Positions 17,199-26,498 of a DNA stretch of 64,000 nucleotides are shown piece by piece. The stretch comes from JAZKFT01 sp039925965 (GTDB lineage: Bacteria; Bacteroidota; Bacteroidia; Chitinophagales; Chitinophagaceae), in assembly GCA_039925965.1 (NCBI GenBank), contig JBDSXW010000103.1, forward strand, positions 124,001 through 188,000, given 5' to 3'. Position numbers and translations under genes: made by a program. Numbering within the stretch: the first letter of the stretch is position 1; every line of letters begins with the position of its first letter. The notes beneath the pieces are model-generated. The model had not been told where the DNA came from. It made no database searches and saw only the letters and a list, made by a program, of their open reading frames with translations.

Positions 17199-18920
17199 AT
17201 GTCTTTACAAATCAACCGCATCAAATACGCCAATATGTATGGCCCTACCACCGGAGATAAAGTGCGGCTGGCCGATACGGATCTTATTATTGAGATAGAA
17301 AAAGACTTCACGGTCTATGGTGATGAAGCCAAATTTGGTGGTGGTAAAACCATACGTGATGGTATGGCGCAATCGGCTACAGCTGTGCGTAGCGAGGGTG
17401 TTTTGGACTTTGTAATTACCAGTGTGATGATCATCGACCACTGGGGGATTGTGAAGGCCGATATCGGTATTAAAGATGGCAAGATCGTGGGCATCGGCAA
17501 AGCCGGTAATCCCGATACGATGGATGGTATTACGCCTAATATGATTATTGGCGCCAGCACCGAAGTGCATGGAGGTGCGGGGCTGATTGCAACGGCAGGC
17601 GGCATCGATACGCATATACATTTTATTTGCCCGCAACAGATCGATCATGCGTTATTTAGCGGCATTACCACAATGATTGGTGGCGGCACAGGACCCGCGG
17701 ATGGCACCAATGCTACAACCGTTACACCTGGTGCCTGGAATATCAGGAAGATGCTGGAGGCCGCCGATGCATTCCCGATGAACCTGGGTTTTTTTGGCAA
17801 AGGAAACTGTGCGGCACTGGCGCCATTGGAAGAACAGATAGAAGCGGGCGCGCTGGGCCTCAAAATCCATGAAGACTGGGGCAGCACTACGGCGGTAATT
17901 GATTCCAGCTTACAAATAGCAGATAAACATGATGTGCAGGTGGCCATTCATACGGATACTTTAAACGAAGGTGGCTTTTTGGAAGATACCATGGCAGCTA
18001 TTAAAGGAAGAGTTATTCATACTTTTCATACGGAAGGAGCTGGTGGCGGCCATGCGCCAGATATCATCAAAGCGGCCATGTATCCAAATGTGTTGCCTTC
18101 ATCTACCAACCCCACCCGGCCGTTTACCGTAAATACGATTGACGAACACCTGGACATGCTGATGGTATGCCATCACCTGGATAAAACAGTGCCGGAGGAT
18201 GTGGCTTTTGCTGACAGCCGGATACGGCCTGAAACCATTGCCGCGGAAGATATCCTCCACGATATGGGCGTGTTTAGCATGATGAGCAGCGATAGCCAGG
18301 CGATGGGTCGCGTGGGTGAAGTGATTATCCGTACCTGGCAAACGGCCGATAAAATGAAAAAGCAACGTGGCTTTCTGGAAGAAGATAAAGCCGGCAGCAA
18401 CGATAATTTCCGGGTGAAAAGATTTGTAAGTAAGTATACCATTAATCCTGCTATCACCCATGGCATCAGCGAATATGTAGGATCGCTTGAAGCTGGTAAG
18501 ATGGCGGATCTCGTATTATGGAAACCGTCAATGTTTGGCGCCAAGCCGGAAATGGTTATTAAAGGTGGTATGATCATAGCCGCTAAAATGGGCGACCCCA
18601 ATGCCTCCATACCAACCCCTCAGCCTGTTATTTACCGCTATATGTTTGGTGCTTATGGAAAGGCGCTGCACAATACCTGCGCCACCTTTGTTTCAAAATT
18701 AAGCCTGGAGAAAAATGTGGTACAGCAATATGGTTTGCAAAAGTTGGTGTTGCCCGTAAAAAATTGCCGGAACATTTCTAAAAAAGATTTGATCCATAAC
18801 GATGCCACGCCTCAGATAGATGTAAATCCGGAGAATTATGAAGTAAAGGTGGATGGCGTTCATATCACCTGCGAGCCGGTGAGTGTGTTGCCGCTGGCGC
18901 AGCGGTATTTTTTGTTTTAA
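17199..18920 (+). CDS. ureC: Urease alpha (catalytic) subunit
   Basis: This is a 573-residue protein, full length for UreC. All metal and catalytic residues are present: H139 and H141 (GGIDTHIHF), carbamylated K222 (LGLKIHEDWG), H251 (AIHTDTLNE), H277 (HTFHTEGAGGG), flap C324-H325 (MVCHHLDK), and the Asp in MSSDSQAMGR at about 365. It should therefore be catalytically competent once nickel is loaded. No ureD, E, F or G lies within the window on either side; a REP-like block follows instead. Confidence 0.98.
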   Translation: MSLQINRIKYANMYGPTTGDKVRLADTDLIIEIEKDFTVYGDEAKFGGGKTIRDGMAQSATAVRSEGVLDFVITSVMIIDHWGIVKADIGIKDGKIVGIGKAGNPDTMDGITPNMIIGASTEVHGGAGLIATAGGIDTHIHFICPQQIDHALFSGITTMIGGGTGPADGTNATTVTPGAWNIRKMLEAADAFPMNLGFFGKGNCAALAPLEEQIEAGALGLKIHEDWGSTTAVIDSSLQIADKHDVQVAIHTDTLNEGGFLEDTMAAIKGRVIHTFHTEGAGGGHAPDIIKAAMYPNVLPSSTNPTRPFTVNTIDEHLDMLMVCHHLDKTVPEDVAFADSRIRPETIAAEDILHDMGVFSMMSSDSQAMGRVGEVIIRTWQTADKMKKQRGFLEEDKAGSNDNFRVKRFVSKYTINPAITHGISEYVGSLEAGKMADLVLWKPSMFGAKPEMVIKGGMIIAAKMGDPNASIPTPQPVIYRYMFGAYGKALHNTCATFVSKLSLEKNVVQQYGLQKLVLPVKNCRNISKKDLIHNDATPQIDVNPENYEVKVDGVHITCEPVSVLPLAQRYFLF

Positions 18921-18936
18921 GATTGCTTCCAGGGTT

Positions 18937-19174
18937 CCCAAGGCTGAAGCCTTGGGTTAGTAAGGGATGCCACAGGGAGGGTTGCGTATTGAGCAATTAA
19001 CCGCTCAATTTTGATGGGATGAAATAGTAAGATCATTTGCTAACCCAAGCCTTCAGGCTTGGGAAGGAAGTGATGGAGTTGTTGGCTTGTAGGGTGATGA
19101 CCTTTTCAATTTTGAAAATATGAAACAGTAAGCCCATTTGCTAACCCAAGGCTTCAGCCTTGGGAATGAGGGGA
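18937..19174. repeat. REP-like hairpins in three copies downstream of ureC
   Basis: Perfect 8-bp-stem hairpins occur at 18937-18956 (cccaaggc-tgaa-gccttggg), 19044-19063 (cccaagcc-ttca-ggcttggg) and 19145-19164 (cccaaggc-ttca-gccttggg). Copies two and three sit in direct repeats with an exact period of 101 bp, each preceded by caattttga and catttgctaa. The first copy is inverted. They could act as bidirectional terminators between ureC and the convergent GNAT gene. No RAYT transposase is in the window. Confidence 0.8.
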
Positions 19175-19254
19175 GTACGAACTATGAATGGATTTAACAG
19201 AGAAGCCAAACAGAAAAACGGAACTTTCAAGACACCTGAAAGAACCACTCGCTA

Positions 19255-19758
19255 TTAAAAACCGGGTTTAAATTTCACCCAAAGATAGTCATCCCAGAAC
19301 TGGCCATTTTTGATAACATGTTTTTTTCGGATGCACTCAAGGTGGTAGTTGTTTTTTTCCAGTGCCCGCATCGAGGCTGAGTTGAATTCAAATACTTCAG
19401 CGTATAGTTTCACAACATCAAGGTGTTTCCAGGCGTATTCTGTTGCGAGGCCGATTGCCCGGGTACCGATGCCTCTTTTCCAGTAAGGCTCTGCCACATA
19501 ATAGCCGATCTCAGCTGTTTTCCGGTACACATCATTTTTCGGGAAAATAGAAATGCTTCCCGCTACATGGCGGTTTACGTCCACACAAAAATGGATCGCT
19601 TGCTGCGCAGGCGCCACGTTTACCAAAAAATCGGTGGCATCTTTTACGGTGTATGGAAAAGGGATTCCGTCCCGCAGATTGGCCACCACATTTTTATTAT
19701 TGAGCATCTGCGCCAACTCACCCGCATCATCCATATGCCAGTGCCTTAGTTTGATCAT
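19255..19758 (-). CDS. GNAT N-acetyltransferase (RimJ/RimL-like)
   Basis: This is a 167-residue cytoplasmic protein of the Acetyltransf_3/RimL type: IKLRHWHMDDAGELAQM at the N-terminus, ISIFPKNDVYRKTAEIGYYV, then the acetyl-CoA-binding PYWKRGIGTRAIGLATEYAW. It ends with LYAEVFEFNSASMRALEKNNYHLE, a classical GNAT motif B. The substrate is unknown; it could be a protein N-terminus or a small amine. It is convergent with ureC across the REP-like block. Confidence 0.9.
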   Translation of the reverse strand: MIKLRHWHMDDAGELAQMLNNKNVVANLRDGIPFPYTVKDATDFLVNVAPAQQAIHFCVDVNRHVAGSISIFPKNDVYRKTAEIGYYVAEPYWKRGIGTRAIGLATEYAWKHLDVVKLYAEVFEFNSASMRALEKNNYHLECIRKKHVIKNGQFWDDYLWVKFKPGF

Positions 19759-19877
19759 GGGATACCCGTTTTAAGAATTCCCGACAATGATAAGAACAAG
19801 ACGGGTTTTTGCGATTGAAATTTTACAGGCCTTCTACCAATCAAGAATGGGCCACCACGAATCTCCATGGCTTACCC

Positions 19878-19909
19878 AAAAAACAAAGCCATCCTTTTGA
19901 GGGGATGGC
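19878..19909 (-). terminator. Terminator of the large T9SS-sorted gene
   Basis: On the minus strand, gccatcc / ggatggc form a 7-bp stem with an 8-nt loop followed by tttgttttttg. It lies 24 bp beyond the stop of the 1601-residue gene. Confidence 0.8.
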
Positions 19910-19932
19910 CTGTGGTTTTCAATTAATGACTC

Positions 19933-22900
19933 CTAGTTTTTAATCAATTTCTTCGTAATGATTTCATTATTGTAGCGTAGCTCCAGTAAGTACATACCCT
20001 TCGGCAGTTGACCAAGGTTCGTAATTTGCATGGTGCTAAAGCCATTGTTTGCTTTGTAGATGCTCGTGGTGATGAGCTTGCCACCCATGCCCATCAACCT
20101 GGCCGTCACTGTACCTGCTTGCGGCAAGTTCAGGCTGATGCTTACCTGGTTTACAAATGGGTTCGGCAATACTGCCTGCACCAATTCGCCGATAAGCTTG
20201 CCCGGTCTAATAATCACCATTTGTGAATAGCTGATCTGCCCGCTGGTGCCAATCATTTTAAGACGATAGTAGATGCCGGCGGCATTTTTATAATTGATCA
20301 ATGCTGATAAATCGGTAGCGCTATAGTTATGAACGCTGCTGCTGTTTCCAGCTGCTGCCACCCTTGCAAATGATGCAAAATTTCTGCCATCTGTAGACCT
20401 TTCCAATTCATATGCCATACTGTTTATTTCTGTGGCAGTACTCCAGTAGAGTTGTACATCATTTCTTTGGGCCACTGCATTAAAGTTAATCAGGCTTACC
20501 GGTAAGCTGTGATCGAAATCGGTGCCGGTGAATTCAGAGAAAGCGCTGATACCGGTAGCTGTCATTATTTTACCATACGAATTGATGGTAGTCGGATTTA
20601 TTATGGTCCAGGTGCCGGCTACACTATTCTGCTTTTTGTTGATCAACATGGAGCTTTCAGCCTGTATTGTACCCAGCATGGCGCTGTCGTAGTTTAGTGA
20701 AATGTTGTAGGTAAAGGCAGTGCCACCTGTCGCTGGTATGTCCCACCATTCGTTCAATGTTCGGGCACCCGTAACGGTACCATTGTTGGTAAGGTCGTTG
20801 GGCCATTCGCCGGTATAGTGTCTTAAAAGCCCCAGCGCAGGGATAGCAGAACTGCCTGCGCCCCAGGTGATGCTGGCAACCCTGCGGCCGGCGAAACTAA
20901 AGTTTTCAATACTGCCAGCAGCATGAACTCCATCAACAGTCAGGGAGGGTGGTAAGGTGATGGTATTAAACTCGTTGCAGCCGATATCAGTTGAACCTGT
21001 GGCCAGTGTTGTAGACCGTACGCTACTCCTGCTGTAGTCGTCTGCAAGGCCGGCAAGCGGCAATCCTTTACCATTCACATACCAGCACATATCATTGGTG
21101 TTATTAATGCTCAGGTCGCAATTGGCAACATCATTAAACAACGCGTTAGGGTTGATGGTTGCTGCCGTTGCAGCATAGGAAGAAATATCATGCGTACTGG
21201 CAACCCATGAAGCGAAGGATTCTCCGGTAGTTCCGGCGGCTGCCCGGTCCATAAAGTTTTCATCGGGTATGCCGGTGCCGAGGTATAAATTATTAGAAAC
21301 GATAACCTGTCCGGCGCCATATTTCTCATCACCGAGCGCAAAGTTTGCAGAAGTGCTGCCTGTGCGGGCATTATAGAAAATATTGTTACGGATGGTATTA
21401 TTGGTGGCACTTATAGGCTGGCGTAAATAGCCCCAGGAATTCCTGTTAGTGGATGAAACGCCGCCGATAACGATGCTGTTATTATACGTGTTGAGGGTAT
21501 TGCCTATGTACGCATTGTCAAATATGCCGGCAATGGTCTGATCTGTTGTGCCTGAAGGGGAAATTACGATCTGGTTATTGGCAGCGGTTACTGAAACAGG
21601 AGATGCGGAAGTGCCATTGAACAGGATACCAAACAAGTTGCCTGTAGTAGCCGGAAAATTGTATATCCTGTTTTTGGTTATCATCACATTACCTGCATTC
21701 TCAACTACGATACCTGCTGCCACTCCACCTACTGTAAATTTTAGATCGTGGATATTATTTTGGGTGACGATATTGTTTCCCTGCGAACCAAGGTGTATCG
21801 CATAAACATAGCTGCCACCGGCAAGTGTATCATAAATTTCATTACCGCTGATCGTCCAGTTTTCATTATTTCCTACGGCATAGAATGCGTGGAAGTTGAA
21901 ATTGAACATCTTGTTATTGACCACGTTGTTGGCGCTGTTAAAAATGCCTGCGAAATCACTCGAAGTTACATCCGACACTATCAGGTTCTGCGCCTTGCCT
22001 ACAACATCACTCCTGTCGCGCAATACACAATTGGATACCGTGTTGCTATCGTTACCTGTAAGTATACCACCCGTAAAATGGATAAGTCCAAGCTGTAAAC
22101 TGCTGTTTACACCTTCGATCGTACAGTTGGTGATGCTATTATTACTGGCATCATTCTGAAAAAGGAATACAGGTACGTAATCCTCCTTACCGCGGAAGGT
22201 TAGGTAATTGCCCGATTCGTTATAGGCACCATTAAAGGAAGCTCGTTTTACGCCATTCAAGCGAATAATGCCATTGCCGTTGTTCAACGTGCCGTTGGTG
22301 ATAATTTTCGTACCCGGATCGTTTGGTGTAAAAGTCAATTGATAATTTCCATTACCTTCTTCCAGCCATTGCGTCAAGTCAATATCGCCGGTTTCAGTAA
22401 GGTTAGAGGTGATTCTTACCTGCAGGTTTCTAGTAATCACCGCGTCTTTCAATGCTGCAAACAAACCGCCTGGTGCAGGGCCGGTAAGGGATGTATACGT
22501 CTGGCCGCTACCCACAAGTAAGGTTTCGGAAATAGGAGCTACCACTTTATAAAAATTAGGCGGACCAGGTGGCGTGGCCGCAGCCGGTATGCTACTACTA
22601 TAAGCTGCCGCGCCGGCACTTGGGTTGGCAAGTACATTTACCACCGGTGCCATATCCTGCGCTACCACAAAATAGCTGATCGAGTCGTTAATCTGATTAC
22701 CCCCGCCAAATGTAAAATCGTAGATAGACCCACCTGCATAATTGGCGATTACCGCTGTGAAGTTTGCAGCCGAATTCAGCTTCCAGTAAAGGACCGGTAA
22801 TCCGAGGCCGGACACCGGCACGCCCGATGGATCATGAATAATTGTCGTAAGGGTGCGACTGGTAAATAAAGTTGTTTTCTTTAATGGCGTGTAGCTGATA

Positions 22901-24738
22901 TATGGCCCGGTTTGGTCGAGCCAGGTGAAGTTGCCTTCGTCTGCGCCTATATCTGTATATATGGCATCCCGTAGGTTGCCATCGAAATCCCTATCCACAG
23001 CGTAAGGGTTGGTAATGGCCAGTCCGCCTTTTTCGCATTGCGTTGCAATAGCGGTATTCAGATGCAGGTCATAGGGGGTAGCTATGCTAATAAACGGCGG
23101 CAGCTCAGAAACCGAATGCTGATCCCTGGTTGCTATCCTATTTTTATAATCGGTCAATTGCTGGTCGGCGTTGATGCCATCATAATAAATAAGATTGGTT
23201 GCTGATGGAGCTCCTGCATGATACAGGTTGCCATCACTGGTAGCAGCAAATTTGGCCAGGTAACCTGTACCGGCAGCATATAGGGCTACTTTTTTAGCGC
23301 CAATGCTATTGTTCATATTATTTACGAAAATATTATTTCGGATATCAAAACTGTTCGATAAGTTGGCCAGGTGCAAGGCGGTGCCAGAGGCGGTTGCTGC
23401 TGTGGGTGTGTAATCGAGATAAACGGTATTGTGGAATACGTAAAAGTAAGACGTGCCACCAACCAGAGAAAGACCTCTTACGCCGGCCGCTGCGGTGCCC
23501 GCCGCCATCTTTACATCTGATATGAAATTATTGTACACGTTACAGGTAGTACCGCTGATTGCTACACCAACTGCCAATCCTGCTGCTCCTCCTGCTTTAT
23601 TTTCAATACTGGTAATGGTATTCCTGTAAAAATTCATAGTGACCCCTGCCCCGGAGTTAGTAAAACCAAAAGCACTGTTGCTCGCGCTGGTGCCGCTGGT
23701 GCTGATTCGTGAAATGGTATTGCCATAAAACGTAAGTGTGGGGTAAGGGTTGCTGCCACTTCCGGATGCGTTAATGCCCGCGGCCGGTCCGGTGCCGCTA
23801 CTGATATTATCAATAACGTTATCATATACGGTTACGGTCCTGGTGCTTGTAGCGCTGATACCATAAGCTGTGCCGCTTCCGGAACTTGTGAGCGCGCTGA
23901 CATTATTGTTGTAAACAGATCCCGTTGATAAAAGACCCGAATACAGAATACCATTGATCTGCCCGCTCGTTGTGCCGTTGGTAATTGTTTGGTTGTAGAC
24001 TTTAACATTCGCCTGGTTGCTAACTGAAATGCTGGTGCAGGTACTTGTACTACCACCAAGATTAGAGATAGAGGAAGTGCCGCCGTTGATGGTGCCTATT
24101 TCGGTATTTTGGTCCGGGAAACTGGAGTTGCCACTTAAGAAATACCCGTTGTATACATTCTGGATATTGATATTGTAATATTTGTTGTTCGAATTTGTAA
24201 ATACTGCCGAGGTCGGGTTAGATGTATAAAAAGAATAAATGCCCCTGGTTGCAGTGTTAGCTTTGTTCAATGTAATGCTGCAATTTTTGATCGTATTGTA
24301 TTGACATCCGTTTGTACTGGTTCCTTCCAGCACAAAGCCCCATTCAACCGCGCTGCCTACATTGATAATAATATCAATTCCGTCGAAAGTAATATAGTCG
24401 CCACCTGCTATCTTGATACCAAAATCGTTTACAGCCGCCGTTCCTCCCGGCTTAATAGCTGGATTGCCACCTGCTCCTTTTTTCTGAAACAATACCGGAT
24501 TGGCCGCTGTACCTGTAGCGGTAAGCGCTATCGGATCTTCGATAGATACGAAATCTGCATCGATATCAAAACGCACACCCCCGGCTCCAACGCCGTTGGA
24601 GTTGAGGTCGGAAAAGGCTGCGCCAAGGGTAGTATAATCGCCACCAGCCATTTTAATGGTCTTGGTACCAGTTAATGGCTGGGCGGCAGCAACCGCGCAT
24701 AACAGGATAAGAGAAGTTGCCAGGTATAAATTCTTCAT
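19933..24738 (-). CDS. Large secreted beta-helix protein with T9SS type A sorting domain
   Basis: This is a 1601-residue protein. A signal peptide at residues 1-19 ends AAAQ. It is followed by long arrays of right-handed parallel beta-helix repeats rich in Asn, Thr and Gly, with stretches such as NTIKNCSITL and NNIHDLKF. A disordered/Ig-like stretch lies near 630-760, and a second beta-helix block follows. Near the C-terminus come a fibronectin-like segment (VQLYWSTATEINSMAYELERS) and a final type A CTD (PNPFVNQVSISLNL ... GMYLLELRYNNEIITKKLIKN). The CTD directs T9SS export and surface anchoring. It may be an adhesin or polysaccharide-binding protein; no catalytic motif was identified. Confidence 0.88.
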   Translation of the reverse strand: MKNLYLATSLILLCAVAAAQPLTGTKTIKMAGGDYTTLGAAFSDLNSNGVGAGGVRFDIDADFVSIEDPIALTATGTAANPVLFQKKGAGGNPAIKPGGTAAVNDFGIKIAGGDYITFDGIDIIINVGSAVEWGFVLEGTSTNGCQYNTIKNCSITLNKANTATRGIYSFYTSNPTSAVFTNSNNKYYNINIQNVYNGYFLSGNSSFPDQNTEIGTINGGTSSISNLGGSTSTCTSISVSNQANVKVYNQTITNGTTSGQINGILYSGLLSTGSVYNNNVSALTSSGSGTAYGISATSTRTVTVYDNVIDNISSGTGPAAGINASGSGSNPYPTLTFYGNTISRISTSGTSASNSAFGFTNSGAGVTMNFYRNTITSIENKAGGAAGLAVGVAISGTTCNVYNNFISDVKMAAGTAAAGVRGLSLVGGTSYFYVFHNTVYLDYTPTAATASGTALHLANLSNSFDIRNNIFVNNMNNSIGAKKVALYAAGTGYLAKFAATSDGNLYHAGAPSATNLIYYDGINADQQLTDYKNRIATRDQHSVSELPPFISIATPYDLHLNTAIATQCEKGGLAITNPYAVDRDFDGNLRDAIYTDIGADEGNFTWLDQTGPYISYTPLKKTTLFTSRTLTTIIHDPSGVPVSGLGLPVLYWKLNSAANFTAVIANYAGGSIYDFTFGGGNQINDSISYFVVAQDMAPVVNVLANPSAGAAAYSSSIPAAATPPGPPNFYKVVAPISETLLVGSGQTYTSLTGPAPGGLFAALKDAVITRNLQVRITSNLTETGDIDLTQWLEEGNGNYQLTFTPNDPGTKIITNGTLNNGNGIIRLNGVKRASFNGAYNESGNYLTFRGKEDYVPVFLFQNDASNNSITNCTIEGVNSSLQLGLIHFTGGILTGNDSNTVSNCVLRDRSDVVGKAQNLIVSDVTSSDFAGIFNSANNVVNNKMFNFNFHAFYAVGNNENWTISGNEIYDTLAGGSYVYAIHLGSQGNNIVTQNNIHDLKFTVGGVAAGIVVENAGNVMITKNRIYNFPATTGNLFGILFNGTSASPVSVTAANNQIVISPSGTTDQTIAGIFDNAYIGNTLNTYNNSIVIGGVSSTNRNSWGYLRQPISATNNTIRNNIFYNARTGSTSANFALGDEKYGAGQVIVSNNLYLGTGIPDENFMDRAAAGTTGESFASWVASTHDISSYAATAATINPNALFNDVANCDLSINNTNDMCWYVNGKGLPLAGLADDYSRSSVRSTTLATGSTDIGCNEFNTITLPPSLTVDGVHAAGSIENFSFAGRRVASITWGAGSSAIPALGLLRHYTGEWPNDLTNNGTVTGARTLNEWWDIPATGGTAFTYNISLNYDSAMLGTIQAESSMLINKKQNSVAGTWTIINPTTINSYGKIMTATGISAFSEFTGTDFDHSLPVSLINFNAVAQRNDVQLYWSTATEINSMAYELERSTDGRNFASFARVAAAGNSSSVHNYSATDLSALINYKNAAGIYYRLKMIGTSGQISYSQMVIIRPGKLIGELVQAVLPNPFVNQVSISLNLPQAGTVTARLMGMGGKLITTSIYKANNGFSTMQITNLGQLPKGMYLLELRYNNEIITKKLIKN

Positions 24739-24844
24739 GGTTCAAATTGAGCCACAAAGTTGAACGTTTGGTCTGTCAAAAGAAATAGGTGGAAACACTC
24801 AATTGTTGAATGCGCATCCTATGAATTTGGAGCATTTGATATAC

Positions 24845-25306
24845 CTATGGATTTTCAATCCGGCGTTTCAGGTAACTGGTGTAGTCCGGTAATTGCACCG
24901 TGTATGCGTCATGCATAAGCGGAGAAGTCAACAAAAAATCGGCGGTGCTGCGATCACAGGCATTGGGTATGTTCCAGGTATTACTAATGCGAAGCAGGGC
25001 TTTTACATCACTATCGTGTGGTTGCGCTTCCATGGGATCCCAGAAAAAGATGAGAATGTCTATTTCCCCCTGGGCAATTAAAGCCCCGATTTGCTGGTCG
25101 CCGCCCAGTGGCCCGCTTAATAATTTTTTCACCGGCCGGTCGAGTTTTTCCTCCAGCAATTTTCCTGTCGTGCCGGTAGCCAGCAATTCGTGCCGGGCCA
25201 GCGCTATTTTGTTGTACTCCGCCCAGTCCATCATTTCCACTTTTTTATGATCATGGGCCACTAGTGCGATTCTTTTACGTGCAGGTAGTATGCGGGTTTC
25301 AATCAT
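24845..25306 (-). CDS. mgsA: Methylglyoxal synthase
   Basis: This is a 153-residue cytoplasmic enzyme that converts dihydroxyacetone phosphate to methylglyoxal and phosphate, a bypass of lower glycolysis. The family signature is intact: IALVAHDHKK near the N-terminus, ATGTTG for phosphate binding, SGPLGGDQQIGA with catalytic D70, FFWDP with D90, and QPHDSDVKALLR with H97 and D100. Length equals E. coli MgsA. It lies between the T9SS-sorted gene and a divergent lipoprotein gene. Confidence 0.96.
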   Translation of the reverse strand: MIETRILPARKRIALVAHDHKKVEMMDWAEYNKIALARHELLATGTTGKLLEEKLDRPVKKLLSGPLGGDQQIGALIAQGEIDILIFFWDPMEAQPHDSDVKALLRISNTWNIPNACDRSTADFLLTSPLMHDAYTVQLPDYTSYLKRRIENP

Positions 25307-25593
25307 GAGGGTGTTTTATAACCGCTGCAAAATAAGCAAAAAGCAACTTGCTGGAAGATGACAGAATATCCCAATACCGGGATAAGCTGAGGTAGGTAAG
25401 AAACTGGTGAAAAAATTGCTTATACTCAGTGCAATCGGAAACGATTCTGTTGAAAAGAATACCGCTGCGGGTTTTTCCAGCTAAAGAAGATGTTACAAGG
25501 ATGACAAAAAATTGTCTCCGTTAAACCTTTTCTTTGCCAAACCCATCTGTCAGCGGTGCAAAATGCATATTCACTAAAACAAAAAATAAACAA

Positions 25594-26298
25594 ATGACCA
25601 ACCGATTCAAATTTTTCATCGTATTAACGGCCTTTGCAGGAGTATTCATGACCGGCTGCGATGCTGTTAAAAGCATTTTAGGGGAGACCGATATCGCAGG
25701 CGGTTTAAAGGAAGCGCTTATCCGCGGCGTAACAAAGAGTCGGGACGATGCGCAAAGCGGCAGCCTTTTTAACGGAACGAATGTATTAGACGGCATACTT
25801 CCCGAAGGTGCAACTAAGATCATTAAAACCCTGGAAACCCTTGGCCTGGGAAGCGAGATTACGAAGTTTAGTACTACACTTACCAATGCCGCCACCAAGA
25901 GTGCCGAAAAGAGTGTTCCGGTATTTATTAACGGAATTCGAAATATCAATTTTAGAGATGCCGTTGCCATATTAAGCGGAGGGTACAATGCGGCAACAGA
26001 CTACTTACGGAATTCTATTGGCGACTCTCTTCGTAGTGCTATCAAGCCCGAAATTGCTGCCGTTCTTACCCAGTACAAATTGCCTCAAACATTGGGTGAT
26101 ATCGCCGGTAAAAATTTACCCGTCATTGGCAGCCAGAAACTAAATATTGACTTCACCAGTGTGCTGGCACAACTGGTGGCTAACAAGATGTTTAAGGAAA
26201 TCGAGGCAACAGAATACAAAATTCGAACAGATATCAGCGCCAGGACCACACCATTATTGCAAAGGGTCTTTGGTGATAGCAGGGCCTTTAAACAATAA
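25594..26298 (+). CDS. DUF4197 lipoprotein
   Basis: This is a 234-residue protein. The signal ends in lipobox MTGC, so the mature protein should be a lipid-anchored envelope protein. The mature part matches DUF4197: GGLKEALIRGVTKS, LPEGATKIIKTLETLG, FRDAVAILSGGYNAATDYLR and NIDFTSVLAQLVANKMF are typical. The family function is unknown. ATG 25594 was chosen because it places the signal peptide properly. A strong terminator follows at 26366. Confidence 0.88.
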   Translation: MTNRFKFFIVLTAFAGVFMTGCDAVKSILGETDIAGGLKEALIRGVTKSRDDAQSGSLFNGTNVLDGILPEGATKIIKTLETLGLGSEITKFSTTLTNAATKSAEKSVPVFINGIRNINFRDAVAILSGGYNAATDYLRNSIGDSLRSAIKPEIAAVLTQYKLPQTLGDIAGKNLPVIGSQKLNIDFTSVLAQLVANKMFKEIEATEYKIRTDISARTTPLLQRVFGDSRAFKQ

Positions 26299-26365
26299 TT
26301 TCGATTTAGCATTTATCATGTACGCAGACCGTCCGGATATTAAATAGTGGGTACCTGCTTAGTGA

Positions 26366-26418
26366 CTGCTCGAAACAATTTCTGTAACTAATGGATATTG
26401 TTTTGAGCAGTTTTTTTT
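26366..26418 (+). terminator. Strong rho-independent terminator after the DUF4197 gene
   Basis: ctgctcgaaacaat pairs with attgttttgagcag (14 bp with one G-U pair), followed by eight T residues. Confidence 0.9.
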
Positions 26419-26498
26419 GAAGACAGGTGGTTGTGATTCGCAATGTTTTCTAGAAGTCATACACTTCTGGCCACCAGCTACTAACCAATTGCCACCAG

